Shown here: positions 43,042-52,317 of the stretch, one piece after another | Numbering within the stretch: position 1 is the stretch's first letter | Layout of the letters: every line of letters starts with the position of its first letter | Source of the DNA: M3007 sp044350425 | GTDB taxonomy: Bacteria > Bacteroidota > Bacteroidia > Chitinophagales > Saprospiraceae | DNA length: 64,000 bases | Direction of reading: 5' to 3' | NCBI GenBank assembly: GCA_044350425.1 | Contig: JBILHS010000001.1 | Coordinates: 66,535 to 130,534, forward strand | Translations under genes and position numbers: made by a program | Notes under the pieces: model-generated | Told to the model about the DNA's origin: nothing | The model's database searches: none | Seen by the model: only the letters and a program-made list of their open reading frames with translations

Positions 43042-44769
43042 TCAGGACTTAAACAAAACCCAGCGTTCTAATTTCTGCTCTTTAGGAGTACTCCCTTTCA
43101 GCATAAACAGAATAGCCCGGGCATCATCATAGGCTAAGATCTCTCCATCAGGGGTGCGAATGCTTCGCATTGCGGTGCCGTAAGCTTTTTCAATATCGGC
43201 CCGCGTTGCTCCAATTCCGATGCCTCTGGCTGTTTTTTGCGGATATTTGGAATGGGTGATCAGCATTTTAATCCCCCCTGCACCAAAAAGTTGTGAATTA
43301 GGGCCTTTTCGGGAGTCGCGGATAAATTCAATGTCTGCACCCACCGGGAGTATTTTTTTATCTGCTGTGGGTGTTTCCAACAAAAAGATATCCATTCCAT
43401 CGATCAGCTCCTCCTCCAAAGGTGCTTCAGGTGGCTGCGGTGGAGCAGGAAGCGATTGATGGTCCAACTTAGCCAGGTTGTACGCCGCCAGGCCTCCGCC
43501 TTCCAACTTTGCTATAGCAGAAAAGCGCTCCCTGGCCTTATTTTCTCCGGCACTTGTTCCAGACAATGCATCCAATATACCTAGGAGAATCTCCATATCA
43601 TGGGCTGATTTTGCATATTTACCAATTGCAACGCCTTTGGCCTCTACCTCTGCATAAAAACGGGCCCTTAATGTATCCCCCATTAAGGCCAGCGCGCAGG
43701 CCTTGTTTACATAAGCAGGTGCATAATTATGGTCCAGGCTGATGGCTGCTTCAAAGTGCTGGATGGCTTGCAGGAGTAGTTTGTTGCGTTTGGCCACCTC
43801 ATCCTCACCCCTGCTGTTGGCCATGTCCAGATCCAGTTGAATGGGATATCTATATATCTGTTCATTGGCAGTAAAGAATTTCAAAGCCTGGAGCATAGCA
43901 GTCACCCCAACATTGTTGTACACTTCTCGACTCTGGTATTCAAATAAGAGCGTTCTGTAAAATTGATACGCTTCATCATATTTACCAATGGAAACCAGAA
44001 GGTTCGCCATATCAAATACATCCACCAGATCATTCATTCTGTCAGCCGAGCGCTCGCTCATATCTTCACGTTCTGTACGGCTTACATAACCCTCCATATG
44101 ATCGCTAAGATCAAAAGCCTTGTACAATTTACCAATCAACTTAGGGCCAATGTGAAGGCTTCCAAAACCTGCAGAATACGCCAGGAAACCGCCCAGATAA
44201 TCGCATTGGGCTTCCCGTTCTACATTTTTGAATTCAAGTAAAAGGTCGTCAAAACGCCGGACCCTTTTTTGGAAATTAGTGTCCTTTTTAGTTTTTTCGA
44301 TCTCTATAAATAAAGAGTCCATCTCTTTAGCGATCCCCAGGTTAGCATTGTCCAGTTCAAAATCACTTCTCCAGGCATGTTTTTCGTAATAATGGGTCAG
44401 TTCGTGTCCAAGCAAAAAAGCGATCGCAGCCTCCGACTGGTTTCCAAACCCTTCACAAACCCTGAAGGCTTTTTCACTTAAAAATATTCTGACAGGATCC
44501 CCGTATTGGATGGACGCTACACCGGAGGTATCCCCGGTGATTGCAAATTCAGGCACCGGGTAGCGAAAGTCGCCTCTGGCCTCTACCAGCCTGCTATACA
44601 CTTTTACAGATTTTTCAAAGGCCGGTCCGGTTTTGATTGCTTTTTTCATGGCTCCTTTGGTGGCAAATTTTTTAGGAATCATGTTGAATTCGCCAAAGCT
44701 GCGGGTTTGAGCGAAGGTTCCAGTCCAGGAAATGATTATTGTCAGCAAACACAAAACGGACTTTTTCAT
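43042..44769 (-). CDS. Exported M48-like metalloprotease with TPR region (paralogue)
   Basis: A 575-residue exported protein. The signal peptide is LCLLTIIISWTGTFAQ and the zinc motif is HELTHYYEKH (first His residue 122). The third-ligand block EAQCDYLGGF follows after a helical insert of about 80 residues, longer than in its paralogue at 37705-39321. TPR-like helices (HFEAAISLDHNYAPAYVNKA) lead to the C-terminal module ARGIGIGATRADIEKAYG. The middle of the C-terminal half has a proline-rich linker (LPAPPQPPEAPLEE). It lies 104 bases after the OmpA-type gene on the same strand. Having two diverged copies in one locus suggests they act on related targets. Confidence 0.8.
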   Translation of the reverse strand: MKKSVLCLLTIIISWTGTFAQTRSFGEFNMIPKKFATKGAMKKAIKTGPAFEKSVKVYSRLVEARGDFRYPVPEFAITGDTSGVASIQYGDPVRIFLSEKAFRVCEGFGNQSEAAIAFLLGHELTHYYEKHAWRSDFELDNANLGIAKEMDSLFIEIEKTKKDTNFQKRVRRFDDLLLEFKNVEREAQCDYLGGFLAYSAGFGSLHIGPKLIGKLYKAFDLSDHMEGYVSRTEREDMSERSADRMNDLVDVFDMANLLVSIGKYDEAYQFYRTLLFEYQSREVYNNVGVTAMLQALKFFTANEQIYRYPIQLDLDMANSRGEDEVAKRNKLLLQAIQHFEAAISLDHNYAPAYVNKACALALMGDTLRARFYAEVEAKGVAIGKYAKSAHDMEILLGILDALSGTSAGENKARERFSAIAKLEGGGLAAYNLAKLDHQSLPAPPQPPEAPLEEELIDGMDIFLLETPTADKKILPVGADIEFIRDSRKGPNSQLFGAGGIKMLITHSKYPQKTARGIGIGATRADIEKAYGTAMRSIRTPDGEILAYDDARAILFMLKGSTPKEQKLERWVLFKS

Positions 44770-44873
44770 CGTTCACAAATTTTATAAAGTGAGGCTTTCT
44801 CAAGCAATAAACACCCCGATCATGAAGTGCATCTTCATGAAAGCAAAAAATATGAGCGTGAAATAGGCGAGGA

Positions 44874-45986
44874 TTATCTCGGGAGCACCCTGAACTCTGT
44901 GCGTCTGTTTTTTGCGTGCAGTTCTTCCGGACATTCGATTCCGTTGCCACAATGGTTGACGAGCTGTGTCTCACCGTAGCCATGGTATTCCATTCTCGAG
45001 CGTTTGATTCCTTTTGACACCAGGTAATCAACCACCGCTTTAGCCCGACGTTCTGACAGATCCAGGTTAAAATCGTCAGAAGCCCGTGAATCCGTATGAG
45101 AATTGATCTCTACCCGGATCTCTGGTTTTTTAACCATCAGGGCAAACAACTTCTCATCAACCACGGCCCTTGATTTTGAGTCCAGAACATCACTGTTCAG
45201 TCCGTAATATACTGGCAAAATATTGAACTCCAACAGCGTACATTCGATCTTTCTCCATTCATATCCATCTCCGGACCCGGTGCTTCTTCTGTCGCGCACC
45301 TGAAATATTTCTTCGCGGACTTCGGGTGCAACATCTGTAGAATCTGTGGTTTCATCCTTCACCAACACCTTTTTCTGAAGGATAACATATTCTGCCGGGA
45401 TCTCAATTTCACGGACCGTTGCCGCTGTTTCGATCACCCGTCTTTTGACCGTTTTATAACGTCCCTTTTGTTTTTCGCTAAAATAGGTAGGTTTAGAAAC
45501 GATCTTTTTGACCGGGATCGACTTGTTGATGGCCTCATATACTACGTAACAGACCACATCGCAATCGCCGGGAATCAGTGACTTGCAGCCAGCCAGAGGT
45601 GGACGAGACTCGAAACGAGAGTAGGCCGGCTGTATCTCTATGACCTCAAAAGTATCCAGTGTCTTGACTGGCACCAGGGTGATTTTGCTGATCGGCTCTT
45701 CTACTAAAAACGTGTCTGTTACCTCCCGATACACTGCGGGAACATATTCAAACCTTTTGGACGCTTCACGAACCATCACCTGCTCCTCCACGGTTTTATA
45801 GACTGCCGGCACGATCTTGTACTGTTTGTAGGAGGGCGTGACCACCACTTTTTCAATTTCAGAGATCTCTTCGATCGGGCAACGGATATAACAGGCTCCT
45901 GGCTCGGGATTTGAAGGGTAATTTTGTGCTTGAACGGCCGTAATGGCAAGTGTTACAAAAAGAAGTAGTGTTGTGAAAATCCGCAT
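44874..45986 (-). CDS. OmpA-type peptidoglycan-binding outer-membrane protein with Val/Pro-rich repeats
   Basis: A 370-residue exported protein. After the signal peptide (LLFVTLAITAVQAQ) come several loosely repeated segments of about 25-30 residues with the pattern P..Y..V...V.V.EAS (YKIVPAVYKTVEEQVMVREA, FEYVPAVYREVTDTFLVEEP). The C-terminal OmpA/MotB domain (about residues 255-370) has VYYGLNSDVLDSKSRAVVDE, INSHTDSRASDDFNLDLSER and RRAKAVVDYLVSKGI. The Asp and Arg residues that grip diaminopimelate are present (HTDSRAS, LSERRA). It would tie the outer membrane or a periplasmic complex to peptidoglycan and is probably cotranscribed with the M48-like gene downstream. Confidence 0.88.
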   Translation of the reverse strand: MRIFTTLLLFVTLAITAVQAQNYPSNPEPGACYIRCPIEEISEIEKVVVTPSYKQYKIVPAVYKTVEEQVMVREASKRFEYVPAVYREVTDTFLVEEPISKITLVPVKTLDTFEVIEIQPAYSRFESRPPLAGCKSLIPGDCDVVCYVVYEAINKSIPVKKIVSKPTYFSEKQKGRYKTVKRRVIETAATVREIEIPAEYVILQKKVLVKDETTDSTDVAPEVREEIFQVRDRRSTGSGDGYEWRKIECTLLEFNILPVYYGLNSDVLDSKSRAVVDEKLFALMVKKPEIRVEINSHTDSRASDDFNLDLSERRAKAVVDYLVSKGIKRSRMEYHGYGETQLVNHCGNGIECPEELHAKNRRTEFRVLPR

Positions 45987-46121
45987 TGTTACAATGGTGT
46001 TTTAATAAAACTGCTACATTTGACGATGTTAATGCTTTTTTGAACCCGTGTGAACTTTCTTCCGAAGGCAACCGATTAAAACTAGCGCGTAAAACTACAT
46101 ACATTGTCAAATTAGAGTATT

Positions 46122-46637
46122 ATGTTCTTTGGAAAATCACTTCAATTTGTTTTGCTGCTGAGCATCTTCGCCGTTCAGTGCAGCGCACCCAGGCAGACCC
46201 AAGCCCCTGCTTCCGAGCCGGAAAGCTCCAGTAACCGCATGTCAAAGATCAAAATCACAGATCTGGACGGAAAGCCCGTTGCGCTTTCTGACTTCAAAGG
46301 CAAGCCCGTATTTTTAAATTTTTGGGCCACCTGGTGCGGCCCCTGTGTCAGTGAAATGGCCTCTATTGAAAAGGCCTCCCAGCAATTCAAGGAGGATATT
46401 GTGTTTCTTGCGGTCAGCAATGAATCTCCTGCACTCATCAAATCTTACCTCAAAAAAAACAAGTTCAGTTTCAACTTTGCACATTTGGATGTCAGTTATC
46501 TGGACGTTTATGTGGTTGCATTGCCCACCACCCTCCTGATTGACGCAACTGGCGAAGTGGTGGAGGAGGAAGAAGGTTTTCGAAACTGGGCAAGTCCGAG
46601 CAGCCTGGCCAAGTTGAGTGCGCTGGTGAAAAAGTAA
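46122..46637 (+). CDS. TlpA/ResA-like thioredoxin lipoprotein
   Basis: A 171-residue thioredoxin-fold protein anchored as a lipoprotein (FAVQC, Cys about residue 23). The active site WATWCGPC is intact. The TlpA-type central insert (DFKGKPVFLNFWATWC... IEKASQQFKEDIVFLAVSNE) and the cis-Pro region (VVALPTTLLIDATGEVV) are visible. It would act as a disulfide reductase in the periplasm. Its 3' end abuts the decayed WD40-caspase gene on the other strand. Nothing in the sequence links it functionally to the caspases except location. Confidence 0.9.
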   Translation: MFFGKSLQFVLLLSIFAVQCSAPRQTQAPASEPESSSNRMSKIKITDLDGKPVALSDFKGKPVFLNFWATWCGPCVSEMASIEKASQQFKEDIVFLAVSNESPALIKSYLKKNKFSFNFAHLDVSYLDVYVVALPTTLLIDATGEVVEEEEGFRNWASPSSLAKLSALVKK

Positions 46638-46689
46638 GGGTTGAGCAATCTTTTTGAGCTTCGGGGTTCTTTCGGATCCGGTAACAAAG

Positions 46690-48859
46690 GTGGCCGATTC
46701 AGCACTTGTGCTAAAATGAGTTTCACCCTTGCTGCAGGGTCTTTACCTCCCTTGAGTTGAAAGGTATTTCCCACGGCCGTATTTCCTTTGAACAGTTTTC
46801 CGGCGAGAGAGACTTTTTCTCCCTCGATGGTGTAATTGCCATGTATGGAATATCCGTCCAGGTATTTAGGAATATCGTAATAAACGTATTTCGCTTGAGC
46901 TCCTTTCACTGCTTGCCCATGAAAAAAATTATTGATTGACTCTGAAAGTCCTATTGGATCGTTAAATTACTCACGATCCTGGAAATAACTCCAAATCACC
47001 ACAGGTTTTAGTTGAGCTACTTCAATTTTAACACTTTCATCCTTGACTCCAATGGGAAAGCTGGAAGTGCCCTTTGGCGCTGCGATCACAGGAGTCAGTA
47101 CCTTTTTGATGGATTGGGCAAGTTTAGGCACTAAAGTTCGTAAACTTTGAAAAAGCGTCATAATGTCTACATATTTTCCTTCCTTTAAAGCAGTGCCGCT
47201 CATCCCTTGAAGGTACACCTGATCTCCAAACAATCGCTCACCGGTATTACGAAGTGCTTTAGCCATTTCGGAGGCATCCACATCAGGAAAGCTTAGGCTT
47301 TTACTGGCATCTGTATACATCACCCGTCTTTCTTTAGAAGATCCGGCCAACACCTTTTTCCCATCCGGTGAAAAGGTCAGTGCGGTAGCAACTTCGAGGC
47401 AAAATGTCGGTCCTCGAAGCTCGTATCTGTGGGGCTTCCAAAAGGAAAGGTACAGACTACTGGACATTTTGACGTTGGACACTAGACACGATTCTGTAAG
47501 TGCATGATTTTCAATTTTTTAGAGTGCAAGTCCAACGTCTATTGTCAAAATGTCCAGTAGTCTGGGAAAGGTATCTCTGAAAAGCTCACCTCGGCGATCC
47601 GACCGAAGCAGTTGACGCCCGTCCGGGCTAAGGGCAAAATTATCGACAGGTAGCTTCTGTACCACCAACTCATCCCGTTGATTCAGTTCCCAACGGCTAA
47701 ACATGCCATCGGCTCTGCTCATGACCATTTGTTTACAATCGGCGCTGAACTGAATATTCGTTTCCATGGCCCCGCCCCACTGCATCCTGAATTTTTCTTT
47801 ACCCGTGGACACCTCCCAGAGCCGCACGGTCCGATCGGAGCTGGCTGTAAGCAGCAGATTTCCATCGTTACTGAGGTCAACCTGATTGATAATCTCAGAC
47901 AAAGAATCATGGAACATCATTAACTGATCTTTTTCCACATTCCACAAGATTAAACCGCCATGGCCTATCCGCTTAAAAGGAATGCCAGGTGTGACACCCG
48001 TGAAAAAGGTGGGGCTTCCCAAGCCTACAGCCAATATTTTGCCATTTGCAGAAAAAGCAAAATCTACAATAGGTAGGTTTAGCGCCTTCGCGTCTTGCTC
48101 CAGGGCGAGCAAGCATTTTTGGATATTTTGTTGGAAATCATTGAACTCCGTCAGCGTATGCCTATGTAGTAAAGCGGGGTTGAAGGCACCAGACCATCGG
48201 TTGATATCTGGTGCAGCCTTTTTTTTGCCACTTTCGGTATCCCATCCCTGCAGGAATGATCCATCGTTTTTGCAGACACTTACCGTATGGTCCTCCGGCC
48301 CAAAAACCAGGATACCAGTTGCTGCTTTCTTTACCCTTTGGCTCCACCGCAGGCGGCCATCCTATAGGTCACAGCAAGCAAGTTTATCTTTGTTATAGGC
48401 AGCCACCATGCACCTGCGATCGGGAGATATCATTACAGAATAAACCTCCATACTTTCGATATCTGACACCCGGGTGCTCCCATCAGCATTAGTCTCAGTC
48501 TTAAAATATTTGTTTACAGGAAGTATCACCTTCCAGAGAAGCCTACCCGTATTTAAATCCCAGGAGTTCAGGCTTGCATCTTCCAACAGCGCTAATACCT
48601 CCTGACCAGAAGCGGAAAAGCTGATCAAGCGCGGACTGGCTACGATTGGAATGCCACGGACAAATTTTCCGCTGTTCAAATCCCAGAGGATCAGTCGTTC
48701 TGCATCTGCGCTCAGCGCCTGACGGTCATCCGGCGAGAAACATACCAGCTTAACCTCAGAAGAATGGCCTTCCTGCTGAGCAATCAGTTCCAGAATTTGG
48801 GCAGACAGAAAAGCTGGCAAAAAGCATGACAAAAGGAGGTGGAAGAAATGTTTTATCAT
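46690..48859 (-). pseudogene. Decayed WD40-caspase gene interrupted by a MITE
   Basis: A former exported WD40-caspase protein. The signal peptide and first WD40 repeats (48859 down) are followed in frame by a TAG at 48362. The same frame then reads on through more WD40 sequence (VDLSNDGNLLLTASSDRTVR) until a 112-bp insertion at 47453-47564. Beyond it, the caspase part runs from TDASKSLSFPDVDASEMAKA straight to GMSGTALKEGKYVDIMTLFQ, so the catalytic His and Cys region is deleted. A further in-frame TAA at about 46967 interrupts the tail (YFQDRE-stop, then AVKGAQAKYVYYD), and the original stop is lost against the thioredoxin gene. The intact neighbours at 48885 and 52318 show the original layout. 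Confidence 0.9.
47453..47564. mobile_element. 112-bp MITE with 21-bp perfect terminal inverted repeats
   Basis: The left end (CAGACTACTGGACATTTTGA + C) and right end are perfect 21-bp inverted repeats, and the element is flanked on both sides by the 9-bp direct repeat GGAAAGGTA (47444-47452 and 47565-47573), a clear target-site duplication. It contains no open gene. Its core is shared with the element at 22891-22976. It was inserted into an already or subsequently decayed WD40-caspase gene and must be mobilised in trans by a transposase that makes 9-bp duplications; none is encoded in the window. Confidence 0.9.
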
Positions 48860-48884
48860 ACGTATGGAATTTTTAGGTTCAAAA

Positions 48885-51800
48885 TCAATTTAACTTTATC
48901 CCCACCCTCACTGCCTTGAAAATCAGATCGGCCAAAACTTTGGCGTTCGGCTCACCGCTCACCGTAAACGGCGCTCCTATCGGCATTTCCCCTCTGGTTA
49001 AACTGCCGCGAACAATTACGCTTTTATCTGGCTGAACGGTGTAGGTTCCGCGGACCGAAAAGCCCTGCGGGTGCTCTGGAATATCCGAATAAAACCAGGG
49101 TGCTTGTTTGCCCTTAATTATCTTACTACGGTAAAGGCGGTTCAATTCATTCGTTACCTCGAGGTGATCTACAAAAGCATCCTGATCAAACAAAAAACTC
49201 CGGATCACCATGGGCTTCATCTCCGGCAATTCAACTTTCACTTTTTTTCCCACAAAAAAACTCGCATTCCCTCTGGGTTTGGCAATGATCGGCGTTTGTT
49301 CCTTACCAAGGCTTTGGGCCAGCTCCCCTACCCGCTTGTAGGATTTTAAGAGCAGCGGCAAAACATCCACCAGAGTAGATCCATTGATCCCTTCCAACAA
49401 ACTGTAGGTGAGCAAACCATGCCCGAACACCTCCGACTCAAAACTCGCCCCACTGGCTGAACTGCCTGAGATGACATAGCTGCCTGTGTTTCCACTCATC
49501 TGGTTAAACGCAATGATCTTGTCGGGATCCAGGTCCCGCGCTACGATACCACCCATATTGATGGCTGCCTGGCCGGAATTGCAGGCATCCAGGATCAGCA
49601 ATTGATTAAGGGCAGGAATTTTTGTCATCCATTCCGTCAGCTCCTGATCTGAAATGGCAAAGGCTTTGCGAATTCCCTCATCATTTAGTTTTCCATAGGT
49701 GATGTCTTGGGTCAGGTAGTAAAAATTGGATTTGTCCCCGTCTTTGCCCCAATTGGATCCGTGACCGGCAAAAAAAACCACCAACACATCGCATACGTTT
49801 GCGGTCTTAAAGGCTTCGAATGCTGCGGCAATATTGGCCTTACTGGGCGATTCTCCAGCTTTGGTGGACAATAACTTTAAATGTACCCGATCGCCGTACA
49901 AAAGTTTCCCGGACTCGCTCAAAACCCTGGCTATTTCTACGGCGTCTTCATTGGCCGAAGGGAGGGAATCAACCCCTTGAGGATACAGGGAGGTGCCTAC
50001 TACGATAAGATACAAATTTCGGGGGGCGTCACAAGTGTTGGCTGTGGATTCTTCCTCATCGCTGCCTTCGCCGCGCTTTTTCACAGAAGCCTGGTAATAA
50101 AGTTTGTAGGGTTCGCTTTTGAGCTCGTCGTTGGATTCGTAAACCTCCAGCTCGATGGTATTGAGGGTATCTGTACGTAAATGCCTCGTTTTGATATAAG
50201 GCTTCAGGTCAATGACCAGGTCTTTTTTTCGGTTGGGCAGCGGGTTGATGTCATTCTCCAGCCTTCTCCCATTGATGATCAGACTTAGTTTTCCCAGGCC
50301 GCCATTGCGTTCGCGGAGTTTAATGTATAATTGATTGGATTCGATGCGGGTACTGTCTTCAATGGATGGAAACAACTTGAGATGGTCGAAAACGCCTACG
50401 TTTTTGACGGGGTATGGAGATAGCCCTAGAATGGAGCCTAAAAGTCCGGGCTGCCAATAGCGAATCTGGAGTTGTTCTAAGCTTAAAACGATCATTTCCG
50501 CTTCATAATCCACCACATAATACAAGCTCTTTTTGGCACCATCGGATGCGTCAAAAAGGCCGGAGGGGGTAGTAACAACCCAATCTTTGGAGTCAATCGC
50601 GATAAGTGTAGCGAGTAGTTTGCCTGTATGCGTATCCCAGACTTTGGCCGTTAAATCGTCACTGGACGTCAAGACGTGTTTCCCCCCGCCTGGATCAGCA
50701 GGGCAAACCGGGGAAAACGCTACAGAACGGACTGCGGCAGCATGCCCTGTAAAAGTCTGCAACTCCTGGCCCGACAAATCCCACAATTTAGAAGTTCCAT
50801 CCGCGCTGCCGGTCAACACCGTTTTGCCATCGGGAGAAAATGCTACTGAAAGAATGTCTTCCATATGGCCTATAAAATCCTGCAACTCCTGACCCGACAA
50901 GTCCCACAGCTCAGCCCTGGCAGCCCCCCAATTTGTCAGGACCTGTTTTCCATCCGGAGAAAATGCCACAGATTGAACCCCTTCTTCAGGTCCTATAAAA
51001 GTATGTAGCTCCTTGCCCGACAAGTCCCACAATTTCGATGTTCTATACACACTGTTTGTCAGCACGGTTTTGCCATCCGGAGAAAACGCCATCGAATAGA
51101 TGTCTTCCGCTGAAAATGTCTGCAACTCCCGGCCCGACAAGTCACACAACTTCGCCGTGCCATCTTCACTGGTTGTCAAGACCTGTTTTCCGTCCGGGGA
51201 AAATACCACAGGGCCCTCCGTGGCAGGGGCTGAAATAGTCTGCAACTCCCGGCCCAACAAGTCCCACAACTTCGCCGTATGATCGCCACTACCTGTCAGG
51301 ATCTGTTTTCCGTCCGGGGAAAACGCCACGGAAAGCATCCCAGTAGCATGGCCTGTAAAAGTCTGTACGTCCCGACCCGACAAATTACACAACTTAACCG
51401 TATAATCATCAACGCCTGAGGACCCTGTCAAGACCTGTTTCCCATTCGGGGAAAACACCACATTGCCCCCATTGGCGGGGCATGTAAAAGTCTGCAACTC
51501 TTGGCCCAACAAGTCCCACAGCTTCCCCGTGTTATCGCTACTGACCGTCAGGATCCGTTTCCCGTCCGGGGTAAACGCCACGGAAAGAACCCCTGTGGCA
51601 TGGCCTGTAAAAGTATGCAGCTCCCGACCCGACAAGTCCCACAACTTCGCCGTGTTATCGTCACTACCCGTCAAGACCTGTTTTCCATTTGGGGAAAATG
51701 CTGCCGAATTGACGCCGTCACCATGACCTGAGAAAGTCTGCAACTCCCGGCCCGACAAGTCCCACAACTTCGCCGTGCCATCCAAACTTCCGGTCAGGAT

Positions 51801-52307
51801 CAGTTTCCCGTCCGGGGAAAACGCTACTATCACGACGGGTCCAGCATGACCTGAGAAAGCCAATATTTCCTTGCCTGATAAGTCCCACAACTTCGCTGTT
51901 TTATCAGTACTGCCCGTCAAGACCTGTTTGCCATCCGGGGAAAAAGCTTCCGACATAACAAGGCCAGCATGGCCTGTAAAAGTCTGCAACTCCCTGCCCG
52001 ACAAGTCCCACTGTTTCACTGAGCTATCTCCACCTCCTGTCAAGACCTGTTTCCCGTCCGGGGAAAAAGCCACCGAATTGATGCCCGGAAAATGACGTGA
52101 GAAAGTCTGCAACTCCCGGCCCGACAGGTCCCACAACTTCGCTGTGTGATCCATACTGCCGGTTAGCACATAATTCCCGTCTGGTGAAAAGTCAAGGGAT
52201 AGAACAGGCAATGTATGCCCAATCGGCACCACCAGGCGAGGAGTCTGTGCCTGCACCAAGACCGGCAGCATTCCAATGCATACCAGTAGAAATCTTAGAT
52301 TTTTCAT
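48885..52307 (-). CDS. Exported WD40-repeat caspase (13 WD40 repeats + C14 domain)
   Basis: A 1140-residue exported protein. A signal peptide (FLLVCIGMLPVLVQAQ) precedes thirteen WD40 repeats (to about residue 575) with the pattern GH..GV.SVAFSPDGKQVLTG..D.TAKLWDLSG; several are nearly identical and repeats 7, 9 and 10 have lost parts of the signature. After a strand-rich linker (about 580-760) comes a caspase domain (LYLIVVGTSLYPQG) with His849 in AGHGS and Cys909 in LDACNSGQ. A C-terminal strand-rich domain of about 130 residues follows (SVRGTYTVQPDKSVIVRGSL). The propellers probably bind a partner or substrate, or gate the protease. It lies 10 bases downstream of its paralogue, so the two are cotranscribed. 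Confidence 0.9.
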   Translation of the reverse strand: MKNLRFLLVCIGMLPVLVQAQTPRLVVPIGHTLPVLSLDFSPDGNYVLTGSMDHTAKLWDLSGRELQTFSRHFPGINSVAFSPDGKQVLTGGGDSSVKQWDLSGRELQTFTGHAGLVMSEAFSPDGKQVLTGSTDKTAKLWDLSGKEILAFSGHAGPVVIVAFSPDGKLILTGSLDGTAKLWDLSGRELQTFSGHGDGVNSAAFSPNGKQVLTGSDDNTAKLWDLSGRELHTFTGHATGVLSVAFTPDGKRILTVSSDNTGKLWDLLGQELQTFTCPANGGNVVFSPNGKQVLTGSSGVDDYTVKLCNLSGRDVQTFTGHATGMLSVAFSPDGKQILTGSGDHTAKLWDLLGRELQTISAPATEGPVVFSPDGKQVLTTSEDGTAKLCDLSGRELQTFSAEDIYSMAFSPDGKTVLTNSVYRTSKLWDLSGKELHTFIGPEEGVQSVAFSPDGKQVLTNWGAARAELWDLSGQELQDFIGHMEDILSVAFSPDGKTVLTGSADGTSKLWDLSGQELQTFTGHAAAVRSVAFSPVCPADPGGGKHVLTSSDDLTAKVWDTHTGKLLATLIAIDSKDWVVTTPSGLFDASDGAKKSLYYVVDYEAEMIVLSLEQLQIRYWQPGLLGSILGLSPYPVKNVGVFDHLKLFPSIEDSTRIESNQLYIKLRERNGGLGKLSLIINGRRLENDINPLPNRKKDLVIDLKPYIKTRHLRTDTLNTIELEVYESNDELKSEPYKLYYQASVKKRGEGSDEEESTANTCDAPRNLYLIVVGTSLYPQGVDSLPSANEDAVEIARVLSESGKLLYGDRVHLKLLSTKAGESPSKANIAAAFEAFKTANVCDVLVVFFAGHGSNWGKDGDKSNFYYLTQDITYGKLNDEGIRKAFAISDQELTEWMTKIPALNQLLILDACNSGQAAINMGGIVARDLDPDKIIAFNQMSGNTGSYVISGSSASGASFESEVFGHGLLTYSLLEGINGSTLVDVLPLLLKSYKRVGELAQSLGKEQTPIIAKPRGNASFFVGKKVKVELPEMKPMVIRSFLFDQDAFVDHLEVTNELNRLYRSKIIKGKQAPWFYSDIPEHPQGFSVRGTYTVQPDKSVIVRGSLTRGEMPIGAPFTVSGEPNAKVLADLIFKAVRVGIKLN
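50620..52240. repeat. Array of about 120-bp WD40 repeats
   Basis: Thirteen direct repeats of about 117-135 bp within the WD40-caspase gene. Long stretches are identical between units (for example the bases encoding SPDGKQVLTGS and AKLWDLSGRELQTF), showing recent expansion and likely ongoing recombination. Not a CRISPR array: the repeats are coding and there are no spacers. Confidence 0.9.
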
Positions 52308-52317
52308 CGCCTCAGTT

